The notes under the pieces: model-generated
The model's database searches: none
What the model was told of the DNA's origin: nothing
Seen by the model: only the letters and a program-made list of their open reading frames with translations
DNA from: a virus
IMG/VR virus record: IMGVR_UViG_3300032053_000105
Location: 1-53,179 of that record
Length of the DNA: 53,179 nt
Reading direction: 5' to 3' (one strand)
Made by a program: the position numbers and the translations under genes
Shown here: in pieces, positions 7,404 to 15,529 of the stretch
Layout of the letters: the number at the start of each line of letters is the position of its first letter
Numbering within the stretch: position 1 is the stretch's first letter

Positions 7404-8436
7404 CATTTTTACAACACTTTCCGATCCTGAAAATAAGCAGTATTTTTGGAAAGAAGCTTTAGAAAACTATTTGGATTTTGCTGATGAGGTTATAGTTGTT
7501 GATGGTATGAATTATAAGGGGAAATGCCAAGATTTCAGTCTTCATGACCAAGATCATGATAAAAAGCATGATAGAGAAGAAACCGCATCAGAAATAAGAT
7601 ATTTATTATATGAAGATTTAGTTATTAAAACACATAAGGATGATGCTTACGATAAATTAAAAATTATTAATTATCCTTGGCCAGAAGAATTTGATTGGAA
7701 ATTTATCGGCGAGCAAATGCAACGAGGTTATGACGCTTGCACTGGTTCGTGGTGCTTGCGACTTGACGCAGATTACCTAATTCACGAAGATGACTTCCAA
7801 GCCATTCGAGACTTTTTAGAACATTGCGACAAACCGATTGCCCGCTTTGCCAAAAAACAATTTCTATTAGCCGATAGATACCGAGTGAAATCACTTTTGC
7901 CGATCGCTTTTAATAAAGGAAAGTTTGGTGATAGAATAAAATTGAATGGTGGTGGTGATTTGTGTCAGCCGACCATTGACGGGCGAGAACCAAGGGGAAA
8001 CGAGGTTGCTCCGATTTACAGACCCAAAATCTTAATAGCGATGGATGATGATACAAAAGAAGTGCAGAAACGAATGCCCGATATATTTGTCAAAAATGGA
8101 ATTACTTATCAAATGGTTGAGAGTATACCGATTTGGAATTATGAGTGTTTATTGAGAACGAAAGAAGTAGAAGCGAAAGAGTTTCATAGATTTGCTAAGG
8201 CTTGGAAGCGAACATTTAAAGAAGACCATTTAGGGGCTACATCAGAAAAGACCGCTTTGAAAAGTTTTATGGATATGCAGTTAGGAAGATTCAAAAATCA
8301 AACTTGGAAAAAGATACCATTAAGTCATCATCCGAAAGTTATACAAGAAACAATTAAAAATTTAAATAAAAACCAGTTCGGGTATTCCTTGTGGGAAAAT
8401 GCCGAACCAGCAAGTTATTTTAAGGAACACAAATGA
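7393..8436 (+). CDS. Glycosyltransferase, GT2-like, paralog 1
   Basis: This gene encodes 347 residues from the ATG at 7393, led by AATAGGAATT; an upstream in-frame ATG at 7351 lies inside the membrane protein gene. The early strand DEVIVVDG and the DxD-type metal motif LRLDADYLIHEDD support a GT-A fold. The C-terminal part (HPKVIQETIKN, then FGYSLW and PASYF) is shared with the proteins at 12469 and 14122, so the three form a local family. The middle carries a long insertion relative to them. Confidence 0.75.
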   Translation: MRINIFTTLSDPENKQYFWKEALENYLDFADEVIVVDGMNYKGKCQDFSLHDQDHDKKHDREETASEIRYLLYEDLVIKTHKDDAYDKLKIINYPWPEEFDWKFIGEQMQRGYDACTGSWCLRLDADYLIHEDDFQAIRDFLEHCDKPIARFAKKQFLLADRYRVKSLLPIAFNKGKFGDRIKLNGGGDLCQPTIDGREPRGNEVAPIYRPKILIAMDDDTKEVQKRMPDIFVKNGITYQMVESIPIWNYECLLRTKEVEAKEFHRFAKAWKRTFKEDHLGATSEKTALKSFMDMQLGRFKNQTWKKIPLSHHPKVIQETIKNLNKNQFGYSLWENAEPASYFKEHK

Positions 8437-9437
8437 AAAATTATTGGCAACTAACGCAAGAATTTTCGACAGTTGGTGACAAAATGCTTCAACATTGCGA
8501 GGTATTAAATAATATTCAGAATAATAAAAAGTGGCGACCAATCACATTTCAGCTTTCACCGACAGGGGTTTGCGATTTTAATTGTCATTTTTGTTCAGTC
8601 GCTAACAGAGATAAAACCTTAATTTTGCCCTTTGAACAGATTGAAAAAGCCTTGAAAGATTTTAAGAGACTCGGGGCGAAAGCATTGGAGATTACAGGTG
8701 GCGGGAATCCGCTTTTATATCCTAAAATAAATGAAGTGATTGATTCGGCATATCAATTAGGCTATGATATTGGCGTGATTTCAAACAGTGTTGAACCTTT
8801 TAAATACCTGACCAGACGATCCGCCGAGCAATTAACTTGGTATCGGGCAAGTTTGAGTGCCTTTGATAATTTCGAGAACTTTAACTGGAAAAGATATAAC
8901 TTTGACGTAATTCCGAAAGGGATATTGGGGTTCTCTTACATCATTAACTCAAAAACGACCGAAGATAAGATCAGAAAGATTTACGAGTTGGTCAAAAGCC
9001 GACCTGATGTTAAGTTTGTGCGGATTGCCCCGAATTGTCTTGAGCCCGATTCAATTAAAACTTTTAAAATAAAATGGCAACCGATTATTGAAAAAATTGA
9101 TGATACGGGCAAATTCTTTTTGAAAGAAATCACCGAAGCCTATTTACCTTATCCTGATTTCTGTGCGGTGGGGATGATACGACCTTATGTCTGTGAAGAT
9201 GGATATATTTATTCTTGTTCAAGTTTCCTACTACGCAAGCGAAGGTTAGAACCTGAATGGCGGATAGGACATATCTCTGATATCAAGGGTATGTATAAAG
9301 AGTGTAATAAACGATATAAAGAAACTGGCAAGCCTTATGATGTGCCGATTGATAAGTGCTTTCATTGTATGCTTCCGAACAATAATAAATTTTTACATAA
9401 TGTTTGTCGAGAGATGAAAGATAAAAACTTTGCATAG
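8433..9437 (+). CDS. Radical SAM protein with SPASM-like C-terminus
   Basis: This gene encodes 334 residues. CDFNCHFC (C47, C51, C54) is the CX3CX2C motif that binds the 4Fe-4S cluster and SAM, and TGGGNPLLYP is the GGE-like strand. The C-terminal third has further cysteines (FCAVG, YVCEDG, YSCSS, KCFHCML, NVCRE) that suggest an auxiliary cluster domain. These enzymes do radical chemistry on peptides, sugars or lipids. Here it is coupled by ATGA to glycosyltransferase paralog 1, so sugar or peptide modification is inferred. Confidence 0.8.
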   Translation: MKNYWQLTQEFSTVGDKMLQHCEVLNNIQNNKKWRPITFQLSPTGVCDFNCHFCSVANRDKTLILPFEQIEKALKDFKRLGAKALEITGGGNPLLYPKINEVIDSAYQLGYDIGVISNSVEPFKYLTRRSAEQLTWYRASLSAFDNFENFNWKRYNFDVIPKGILGFSYIINSKTTEDKIRKIYELVKSRPDVKFVRIAPNCLEPDSIKTFKIKWQPIIEKIDDTGKFFLKEITEAYLPYPDFCAVGMIRPYVCEDGYIYSCSSFLLRKRRLEPEWRIGHISDIKGMYKECNKRYKETGKPYDVPIDKCFHCMLPNNNKFLHNVCREMKDKNFA

Positions 9438-9444
9438 GAGGAAA

Positions 9445-9777
9445 ATGAAAAAAAGATTTATGATTAAATATCTTATTGCGGAAGCGAAAGATCCAACAAA
9501 AAAGTTTGATTCTAAAAAAGAAGCTTTACGATGGGTTGATCAAATGAGAATTAAATTTCTCAAAATGGGACAATATTTTGAATTTGTATATTTATATGAT
9601 AAAAAAATAAAGAAATGGTTTCCTGTAGGTGGAATCAGAGGCTTAATCCGTATATATAATGATGGAACATTATATTATGATAAATGTTTTATTGATACAG
9701 AATGTTTTTCTATCGCTGAAAATCATGCAATAGCTTTGAATGATTTACAAAATTATAAAGCTTATGGATATATTTAG
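9445..9777 (+). CDS. Hypothetical protein
   Basis: This gene encodes 110 residues. The start at 9445 was chosen because AGGAGG sits just upstream, inside a longer in-frame version from 9430. It is rich in Lys, Tyr and Phe, predicted soluble, with no recognised motif. It begins a run of three small genes between the radical SAM enzyme and the next methyltransferase. Confidence 0.6.
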   Translation: MKKRFMIKYLIAEAKDPTKKFDSKKEALRWVDQMRIKFLKMGQYFEFVYLYDKKIKKWFPVGGIRGLIRIYNDGTLYYDKCFIDTECFSIAENHAIALNDLQNYKAYGYI

Positions 9778-9790
9778 AAAAGAGAGATAT

Positions 9791-10054
9791 ATGGATTTTA
9801 AAATCGGTGGTTTTTACGAAACGAAAGATAAAGATTGGTTTTTTATCAATGAAATGAAAGGTAATGATATAAGTGGCAGATTTATTTATATTGATGATGA
9901 ATTTTACGATGAAGATATTGTGGACATTACCAAACAAGAATTGGCAGAAAAGTTATTAGACGGAAAGTGTTGGGTTGGCAGATATGACAAAGACAAAGGA
10001 TTGTACGCAGTTTGGGATGGAGCGAATAAATCAACATTAAGGAAATTAAGATGA
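9791..10054 (+). CDS. Hypothetical protein
   Basis: This gene encodes 87 residues from the ATG at 9791, after AAAAGAGAGA; the upstream in-frame ATG at 9740 overlaps the previous gene. It is acidic and soluble, with alternating aromatic and charged residues that suggest a small beta-rich fold. No family is recognised. Confidence 0.6.
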   Translation: MDFKIGGFYETKDKDWFFINEMKGNDISGRFIYIDDEFYDEDIVDITKQELAEKLLDGKCWVGRYDKDKGLYAVWDGANKSTLRKLR

Positions 10055-10327
10055 GTGAAACTTATGACCATTGATGATTCAGATACAATTTGTAGCTTAT
10101 GTGACAAGTTGAAAGACACGCCATATAAAAATATAGGCGAAAAGATTAGAGAACTTTCAACTTACGACGAATTTCTAATCGGTGATTGCTTGACTTATTT
10201 GGCAATAAAAGAAGGAACGGAAAAGTTTTGGACTTGGCAAGAATTCAATGGAAACAAAAATGCTGGGATTAGAAACTATGATAATGTAGTCATCAAAAAT
10301 AGAAATAATTGCGGAGTATTAGTATGA
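10055..10327 (+). CDS. Hypothetical protein
   Basis: This gene encodes 90 residues from GTG at 10055, directly after the previous stop, with AAGGAAATTAAG upstream; the in-frame ATG at 10064 is an alternative. Three cysteines (DTICSLCDKL, IGDCL) are present near the N-terminus, with no complete zinc motif. It overlaps the methyltransferase gene by ATGA. Confidence 0.55.
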   Translation: MKLMTIDDSDTICSLCDKLKDTPYKNIGEKIRELSTYDEFLIGDCLTYLAIKEGTEKFWTWQEFNGNKNAGIRNYDNVVIKNRNNCGVLV

Positions 10328-10935
10328 GCGAAATTTACGATCGTGAATACTTTGAAGATGGGATCAAAACTGGCAAATCTGGTTATGAGAATTATCGCTG
10401 GCTTCCTGAAAGAATTTACCGAGAAGTAAGAGCGGTAATTCATTTACTTGGAATTGAGCCAGGTCAATCAGTTTTAGATATAGGTTCAGCCAAAGGTTTT
10501 TGGGTTAAGGGTTTTAGACATTACAATATCGAGGCTTATGGCTTTGATACTTCTGAATATGCTCTTTCACATGCTGATAATGAAGTGAAAAGATACTTAG
10601 TTGATTATTTACCAAACCAAAAGTTTGATTATATTGTTTCCCGAAATACTTTTGAACATATAAAAGAAGACGAATTAAAAGAAATATTTAAAAAATGTCT
10701 TAAAATGACCGATGTAATGTTTTTTACCGTGCCTTTAATTGATCCCAAAACTGGCGATTATATTATGCAAGTTTTAGATACGACCCACGAAATAAAATGG
10801 TCAAATGAGCAGTGGATTCGGTTTTGTGAAGATTGCGGCTGGAAAAATGTAAGGATAATGTTTCAGTTGCCTGGCATTCACGATAAATATAACGAGTATC
10901 CTAACTCAATCGGGTTTTATGTATTAAAGAAATGA
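10324..10935 (+). CDS. Class I SAM-dependent methyltransferase
   Basis: This gene encodes 203 residues from the ATG at 10324. Motif I is SVLDIGSAKGFW (about residues 46-57), then YGFDTSEYA, and the post-motif strand FDYIVSRNTFEHI, typical of Methyltransf_11/23 proteins that act on small molecules or sugars. It belongs to a chain of coupled genes leading to the LicD/TagD pair. Its substrate is not predictable. Confidence 0.8.
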   Translation: MSEIYDREYFEDGIKTGKSGYENYRWLPERIYREVRAVIHLLGIEPGQSVLDIGSAKGFWVKGFRHYNIEAYGFDTSEYALSHADNEVKRYLVDYLPNQKFDYIVSRNTFEHIKEDELKEIFKKCLKMTDVMFFTVPLIDPKTGDYIMQVLDTTHEIKWSNEQWIRFCEDCGWKNVRIMFQLPGIHDKYNEYPNSIGFYVLKK

Positions 10936-11552
10936 AATTAACGATCCTTTTTCAATTTGCCGGTCGCCCATACCTTGAAAAGATTGCACGGGATTTTTTA
11001 GAAGATAGTTTAGGTAAATTTAAAGATTATGACTGGATAGAATTAGATTGTAGTAATTTAACAATCGGGGCTGGGTATAACAGATTAGTGGAACAAGTAA
11101 AAACAGAATTTGTGATGACAGTATTAGACGATTTTGGCTTTTTTCCTGCTACGATTGGTGATGAAAGTGGCCAATGGGTAAAAGATGCAATAACGATTTT
11201 AGACGAGAGACGGGATATAGGAGTAATTCAGTTAAGAAAAGAAAATGATTGTGTCGAGTTAGGAAAATTAGGAGAGATAGAAAAAGTTAAAGATACCTCG
11301 TTTATCAATTATAAACCTTGGGATAATCGAGGTTGGGTAATTAATCCAATAATTACGAGAACTGAGGTATTAAAACAGATCGTTCCTTTAGATGAATTAG
11401 ATACGGGCGGTAATGTAACTGAAACCTCTGGCTGGGACAAATGGAAAAAGTTAGGATTAAAAACAGCCAAACTGAATGTGCCCTATAAGGGAGTTTGCTT
11501 TCATCTTGGCTGGCATAGAAGTAAAGTTTTTGGTTGGAAGGACAAATTATGA
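10932..11552 (+). CDS. Probable glycosyltransferase, GT-A type
   Basis: This gene encodes 206 residues. The segment GAGYNRLVEQVKTEFVMTVLDDFGFF resembles the GT2 layout in which a helix follows GxxxxxN and a strand ends in an acidic DxD-like motif. GWVINP and the late Trp/His-rich part (HLGWHRS) could bind the acceptor. It is short for the family. It is coupled to genes on both sides. Confidence 0.55.
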   Translation: MKLTILFQFAGRPYLEKIARDFLEDSLGKFKDYDWIELDCSNLTIGAGYNRLVEQVKTEFVMTVLDDFGFFPATIGDESGQWVKDAITILDERRDIGVIQLRKENDCVELGKLGEIEKVKDTSFINYKPWDNRGWVINPIITRTEVLKQIVPLDELDTGGNVTETSGWDKWKKLGLKTAKLNVPYKGVCFHLGWHRSKVFGWKDKL

Positions 11553-12115
11553 ATAATACTTTACAAATGTTAAATAAAACAATCGGCAGAAAGAGTTTTT
11601 TAATTGGTGGTCAGCTTTTAGGGGCGATTCGAGAAAGTAAATTCTTGAAAAATGAACACGATATTGATTTGGGAATTTTAGTTGAAGATTATAAGGAAGT
11701 TTTAAGTATATTAAAAAAGGATTTATTTCTTGGTAAAATTTCAATTCGTAAAGTCGAAAAGACTAATATAATTAGATGTATAAAGTTTAAAGTTGGCGAA
11801 ATTCTGGTTGATATATTCTTATTTTATTTAATAGGTGATAATAGATTTAATATTACCAGTTGCGATTCATTCGCCTTTCACAAATATCCAAAAGAGATTT
11901 TTGAGAATTTGGGTGAGATTGAGTTTTTTGGCAAACAATATAAATGCCCAAATCCGCCAGAAGCATTTTTACAACTTGAATATGGTGATGACTGGTTGAT
12001 ACCGAGAGGAAATTGGAGTTGTTGTTATGATCCGCCTTGCGTGGTTTGGGATAAAGAGGAGTTAATTAAAATAATAAAGGAATTAGATGAAAATTCTCAC
12101 GATAGGCGTTTTTGA
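11549..12115 (+). CDS. LicD-like nucleotidyltransferase-fold transferase
   Basis: This gene encodes 188 residues from the ATG at 11549, preceded by GGAAGGACA. FLIGGQLLGAIRES followed by EHDIDLGI matches the LicD/fukutin pattern GGxLLGaxR...(D)DIDl. LicD proteins transfer phosphocholine or similar phospho-groups from a CDP carrier onto sugars. The next gene is a CTP-dependent cytidylyltransferase homologue, which could supply that carrier. The pair suggests phospho-decoration of a glycan; the actual group is unknown. Confidence 0.75.
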   Translation: MNNTLQMLNKTIGRKSFLIGGQLLGAIRESKFLKNEHDIDLGILVEDYKEVLSILKKDLFLGKISIRKVEKTNIIRCIKFKVGEILVDIFLFYLIGDNRFNITSCDSFAFHKYPKEIFENLGEIEFFGKQYKCPNPPEAFLQLEYGDDWLIPRGNWSCCYDPPCVVWDKEELIKIIKELDENSHDRRF

Positions 12116-12479
12116 TCTGCTTCACAAAGGACACATCAATTTAATAAAAAAAGCTTCTGAATTAGGCGATCTGATTATAGCGGTCAAATCATCTGAAGGA
12201 ACTTTGATTATAAAAGGTAAAAAACCATTACAATCTCTGGAAGATAGGATTAGAACAATTAGAACGAAACTCGCAAAATATATTAAATTGGTTGTCGGAA
12301 TTGATAATGATGAAGATAAACTGATCGAATTGCTGAAACCAGATATAATTTGTCGAGGTGATGATTGGTTGGATTTTCCAGGAGTTAAGACTGCTAAAAA
12401 ATTAGGGATGAAAACCGTTTATTTTAAATATACTAAAGGGATAAGTTCAACTAAATTAAGGAGTAAAATTGAAAATTAG
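12087..12479 (+). CDS. TagD-like cytidylyltransferase
   Basis: This gene encodes 130 residues, near the size of glycerol-3-phosphate cytidylyltransferase. The nucleotide motif is GVFDLLHKGH (H13, H16), followed by RGDDW and the late ISSTKLR motif, all standard in this family. It would make a CDP-activated alcohol or sugar from CTP. It overlaps the LicD-like gene by 29 bases, a strong sign that the two products act together. Confidence 0.85.
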   Translation: MKILTIGVFDLLHKGHINLIKKASELGDLIIAVKSSEGTLIIKGKKPLQSLEDRIRTIRTKLAKYIKLVVGIDNDEDKLIELLKPDIICRGDDWLDFPGVKTAKKLGMKTVYFKYTKGISSTKLRSKIEN

Positions 12480-13275
12480 TAGTTTTGTTATAATTTCGGA
12501 AGTGGAAAAACTAAAATACCCTTACATTGAAAGCATTAAAAGTTTTTTGCCCTTATGTGATGAGATTAATGTTGTTTATAATGTTGTACCTGGCTTTGAA
12601 GATGGCTCGCTGGAAAAAATAAAAGCGATTGGCGATCCCAAGATTAAACTTATAGCAGGGATTTTTGATTATGATAAGTTTGGCTGGGCTTCGCAGGGGA
12701 TTATGCGGACACTTGGTTATTACGCTTGCAGTGGCGATCTGGCGTTGATGTTTGATGCAGATGGTATATTACACGAAAAAGATGTAGACAAGGCCAAGAA
12801 CGAGCTACAACGCTTGTATGACGATCAGGTTGCCTATGGATTTTGGATGAAACACAGAATCAATCAAAGAGAAACTTGGGTTCGACAATGCAAACATTCG
12901 GGAATTTACAATAAAAGTATTATAGGCAATGGTTTTAATTTTTTTGGCGGGAATGGACTTTCACATCCTAATTGGGGAATCTTGCCAGAGGAACAACAAC
13001 GAGGTAGGCAGACCGATGTTTGGATTTATGGTTATGAGAGATGCTGGGATGATAGGAAATTATTTGATTACAAATTAGCCAAACGCCGAATAATGGAAGC
13101 TTCGGCTCACAAGGTTTTGGGTGAGGAAGATTACATTCAGGATTTTTTAGACGAAAGGCGTGAAAAAAACAATAATGAAGGTCAACATATATCGATAGCA
13201 GAACAGCCGGCAATAATACAAGATAAATTAAGGGAGATAACTGAAAAGCAATTTGGTTATTTGTTATTTAAATGA
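12469..13275 (+). CDS. Glycosyltransferase, GT2-like, paralog 2
   Basis: This gene encodes 268 residues from a TTG start, with AAGGAGTAAAA upstream. LCDEINVVYN and the metal motif LMFDADGILHEKD mark the GT-A fold. The C-terminal segment (AIIQDKLREITEKQFGYLLF) is the same block that ends paralogs 1 and 3. It overlaps the cytidylyltransferase gene by 11 bases. Confidence 0.75.
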   Translation: MKISSFVIISEVEKLKYPYIESIKSFLPLCDEINVVYNVVPGFEDGSLEKIKAIGDPKIKLIAGIFDYDKFGWASQGIMRTLGYYACSGDLALMFDADGILHEKDVDKAKNELQRLYDDQVAYGFWMKHRINQRETWVRQCKHSGIYNKSIIGNGFNFFGGNGLSHPNWGILPEEQQRGRQTDVWIYGYERCWDDRKLFDYKLAKRRIMEASAHKVLGEEDYIQDFLDERREKNNNEGQHISIAEQPAIIQDKLREITEKQFGYLLFK

Positions 13276-13976
13276 AATGTAATTTCGGCTTCCGTCATTA
13301 TTTAGAAATTCTGGAAAAGTTTAAGCGAAAAGGCTATAAGTTTGGTTTGTTTGATGAAGAAACAAAAGATAAAGTAGTCTATTTAAGGCACGATTTAGAT
13401 CATTCTATTGAAAAAGCAGTCCCGATTGCCGATTTAGAGCGAAGTGTCGGAGCGAAAGCAACTTATTGTATCCGTTTAGCCTCACCATTCGATAATCTGT
13501 TTAATCACAAGAGCCGAGATGCAATCCAAAAGATACATAGTCGGGGGCATACTATCGGGCTTCACTATGAGCGAGAAGCTTGGAATGGCATAGTTGAAGA
13601 AGAAATAGCGAGACAATTAGAAATCTTAAAAAAGTATTTTCCGATTCAAAATATTGTTTCTTTCCACCGCCCGCAAGAAGATATATTTAATAAAGAGTTT
13701 AAGGGTTTTATAAATACTTACGGGCAAAGGTTTTTTGGTGATGTTAAATATTTATCCGACTCAACGGGAACTTGGCGAAGCGGTTGCCCTTGTAAGAATT
13801 TAGATCGGATTAAAGATAAGAATTATCAGTTTTTAACTCATCCTGTCTGGTGGGGAAGAGAAGAGGGTGATGCCTGCAAGCATTTACATAATTTTTTTAG
13901 AGAGAAGATATTAAACGAAGAGCAAGATTTTTATGAAGATAATCCGTTTTATACGGAGAGATTGGAGTTAAAATGA
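13272..13976 (+). CDS. Polysaccharide deacetylase-like protein 2
   Basis: This gene encodes 234 residues. YLRHDLDHS (D41, D43) corresponds to the first metal motif of the NodB fold, RGHTIGLHYE (H93, H98) to the His pair, SFHRPQ to motif 3 and LTHPVWW to motif 5. Spacing differs from the copy at 4583, and this subtype is common in polysaccharide clusters. There is no signal peptide, so it should act in the cytoplasm. Confidence 0.75.
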   Translation: MKCNFGFRHYLEILEKFKRKGYKFGLFDEETKDKVVYLRHDLDHSIEKAVPIADLERSVGAKATYCIRLASPFDNLFNHKSRDAIQKIHSRGHTIGLHYEREAWNGIVEEEIARQLEILKKYFPIQNIVSFHRPQEDIFNKEFKGFINTYGQRFFGDVKYLSDSTGTWRSGCPCKNLDRIKDKNYQFLTHPVWWGREEGDACKHLHNFFREKILNEEQDFYEDNPFYTERLELK

Positions 13977-14125
13977 AAGACGATGAAATGTGTACTGATG
14001 ATTGCCAAACTTGTGGTGGTAGTTTAACTAATAAAGAATGTAAAGAGCGAGCAGGAAATAGTTTGCCTTTATTTTTTCTTTTTATTATATTTTGTATTTA
14101 TATAATTATTCGGAGTATTTTATGA
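13973..14125 (+). CDS. Small Cys-rich membrane protein
   Basis: This gene encodes 50 residues coupled by ATGA. The N-terminal part has CTDDCQTCGG and one more Cys; the C-terminal half is a single hydrophobic helix (FFLFIIFCIYIIIRSIL). It could be a membrane-anchored metal site. No family is recognised; it resembles the protein at 5200. Confidence 0.55.
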   Translation: MKDDEMCTDDCQTCGGSLTNKECKERAGNSLPLFFLFIIFCIYIIIRSIL

Positions 14126-14970
14126 CACTCGGTTGCTATATTTTAATGCAAAATCCAAAAACTAATAACTACCCTTATTTAGAAGTGATAAATTGTTGTT
14201 TAGATTTATTTGATGAGATTCTGATTGTTGATGGCGGGACTGATGATGGTTCGATTGAAGAAATTGATAAAAGATATGAATATTTAGGAGATAAAACTAA
14301 GATACCACATGAAGACAAAGTAAAAATTATTGAGAGATTGTGGTCAGTTAATGCCGATTGGGATTTTTTAACTCAACAATATGACTGCGGGCTTCAAAAT
14401 CTCACGACTGATTGGAGAATGAAAGTTGATGCTGATTTCTTATTTCACGAACACGATTTATGGCAGATAAGAGAGTTCTTATATGGACATAGAGATTATA
14501 GAATAGTTTCATTTGAAAAGGCGGCTTTCAACCTGATTGACCGATACCGCTCTAAGACTAAAGTAGGTTTGGCGGTTAATAAAAAAATGTATCCGAATAT
14601 CCACTGGAACACTGATGACAAATACCAAGATGGCGATGAGGTTTTAGAAGAGGAAACTTGGATACCTTCGGGGATTAAAGTTTATTCTTATGATAATTGT
14701 TTCAAGACAAAGGATAATATCAAAAAGACAATGTATAAATTCGCCAAAGCAGTTTATAAAAAATATGGCAAGAACTGGGGACACGAATCGCCAGAAGCGG
14801 CTTTGAAGTTTTTTATTGATATGGCAAGGACAAGATTTGATGCCCATAATCAAAGCGAGATTCCGTTAGAAGCCCACCCGAAATATATTCAAGAGAAGAT
14901 TAAAAATATGACCGAAGAGCAATTAGGTTTTTCGCTATTCGGTTATAAGAAAGCGAGTTATTTTGCGTAA
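14122..14970 (+). CDS. Glycosyltransferase, GT2-like, paralog 3
   Basis: This gene encodes 282 residues from the ATG at 14122, after CGGAGTATTTT; an in-frame ATG at 14092 lies within the previous gene. DEILIVDGGTDDGS and MKVDADFLFHEHD are the GT-A nucleotide and metal motifs. LIDRYRSKTKVGLAVNK and the C-terminal block HPKYIQEKIKN...QLGFSLF...ASYF align with paralog 1 over most of their lengths. It probably arose by duplication within the island. Confidence 0.8.
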   Translation: MTLGCYILMQNPKTNNYPYLEVINCCLDLFDEILIVDGGTDDGSIEEIDKRYEYLGDKTKIPHEDKVKIIERLWSVNADWDFLTQQYDCGLQNLTTDWRMKVDADFLFHEHDLWQIREFLYGHRDYRIVSFEKAAFNLIDRYRSKTKVGLAVNKKMYPNIHWNTDDKYQDGDEVLEEETWIPSGIKVYSYDNCFKTKDNIKKTMYKFAKAVYKKYGKNWGHESPEAALKFFIDMARTRFDAHNQSEIPLEAHPKYIQEKIKNMTEEQLGFSLFGYKKASYFA

Positions 14971-15529
14971 AATCTTTATCGATGTCGGTTGTGGAAATTG
15001 CGAAGATTTATTGAATTTCTACCACAAGAATAAGGATTATATTTATTATGGGATTGACGCTTCACATGATTATCACCACAAATGGATTGAGTTGGAAAAA
15101 AAATACCCGATTACTTTTATCAACCAAGCGGCCTGGATTAAAGATGGTGAGATAATTTTCTATGATGAGCAGTTAGATAATCCGCAAGGTTCGACTTTGA
15201 TTAAAGAGAAAAAAGGCATTGGGAATATGGAAGCAATTTGGGTAAAAGGATTTGATTTTAGCGAATGGCTTAAACAATTCAAAGATGATTATGTAATTTT
15301 ATTTATAGATATTGAAGGGGCAGAATATGATGTCTTGAATAAAATGTTCGAAGACGGAACTATCTCAATTCCAAAAAAGATATTCTACGAAGGACACGCT
15401 CATAAAGTTTATAATGATAGGATAAAAGAATTAGCCTTACAAGTTGAAAAGAAGTTAGAGAAAATTAGACATTGGAAAATAGGCAGTGATGAAGTAATAG
15501 ATACTGAATATTTTGGAGAAAAAAAATGA
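14963..15529 (+). CDS. FkbM-family methyltransferase
   Basis: This gene encodes 188 residues from TTG at 14963, overlapping the previous gene by 8 bases. FIDVGCGNCEDLL is motif I near the N-terminus, and ILFIDIEGAEYDVLNKM is the FkbM signature. FkbM enzymes O-methylate sugars and polyketides and are frequent in glycan clusters. A sugar hydroxyl on the phage-made glycan is the likely target. Confidence 0.85.
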   Translation: MRKIFIDVGCGNCEDLLNFYHKNKDYIYYGIDASHDYHHKWIELEKKYPITFINQAAWIKDGEIIFYDEQLDNPQGSTLIKEKKGIGNMEAIWVKGFDFSEWLKQFKDDYVILFIDIEGAEYDVLNKMFEDGTISIPKKIFYEGHAHKVYNDRIKELALQVEKKLEKIRHWKIGSDEVIDTEYFGEKK

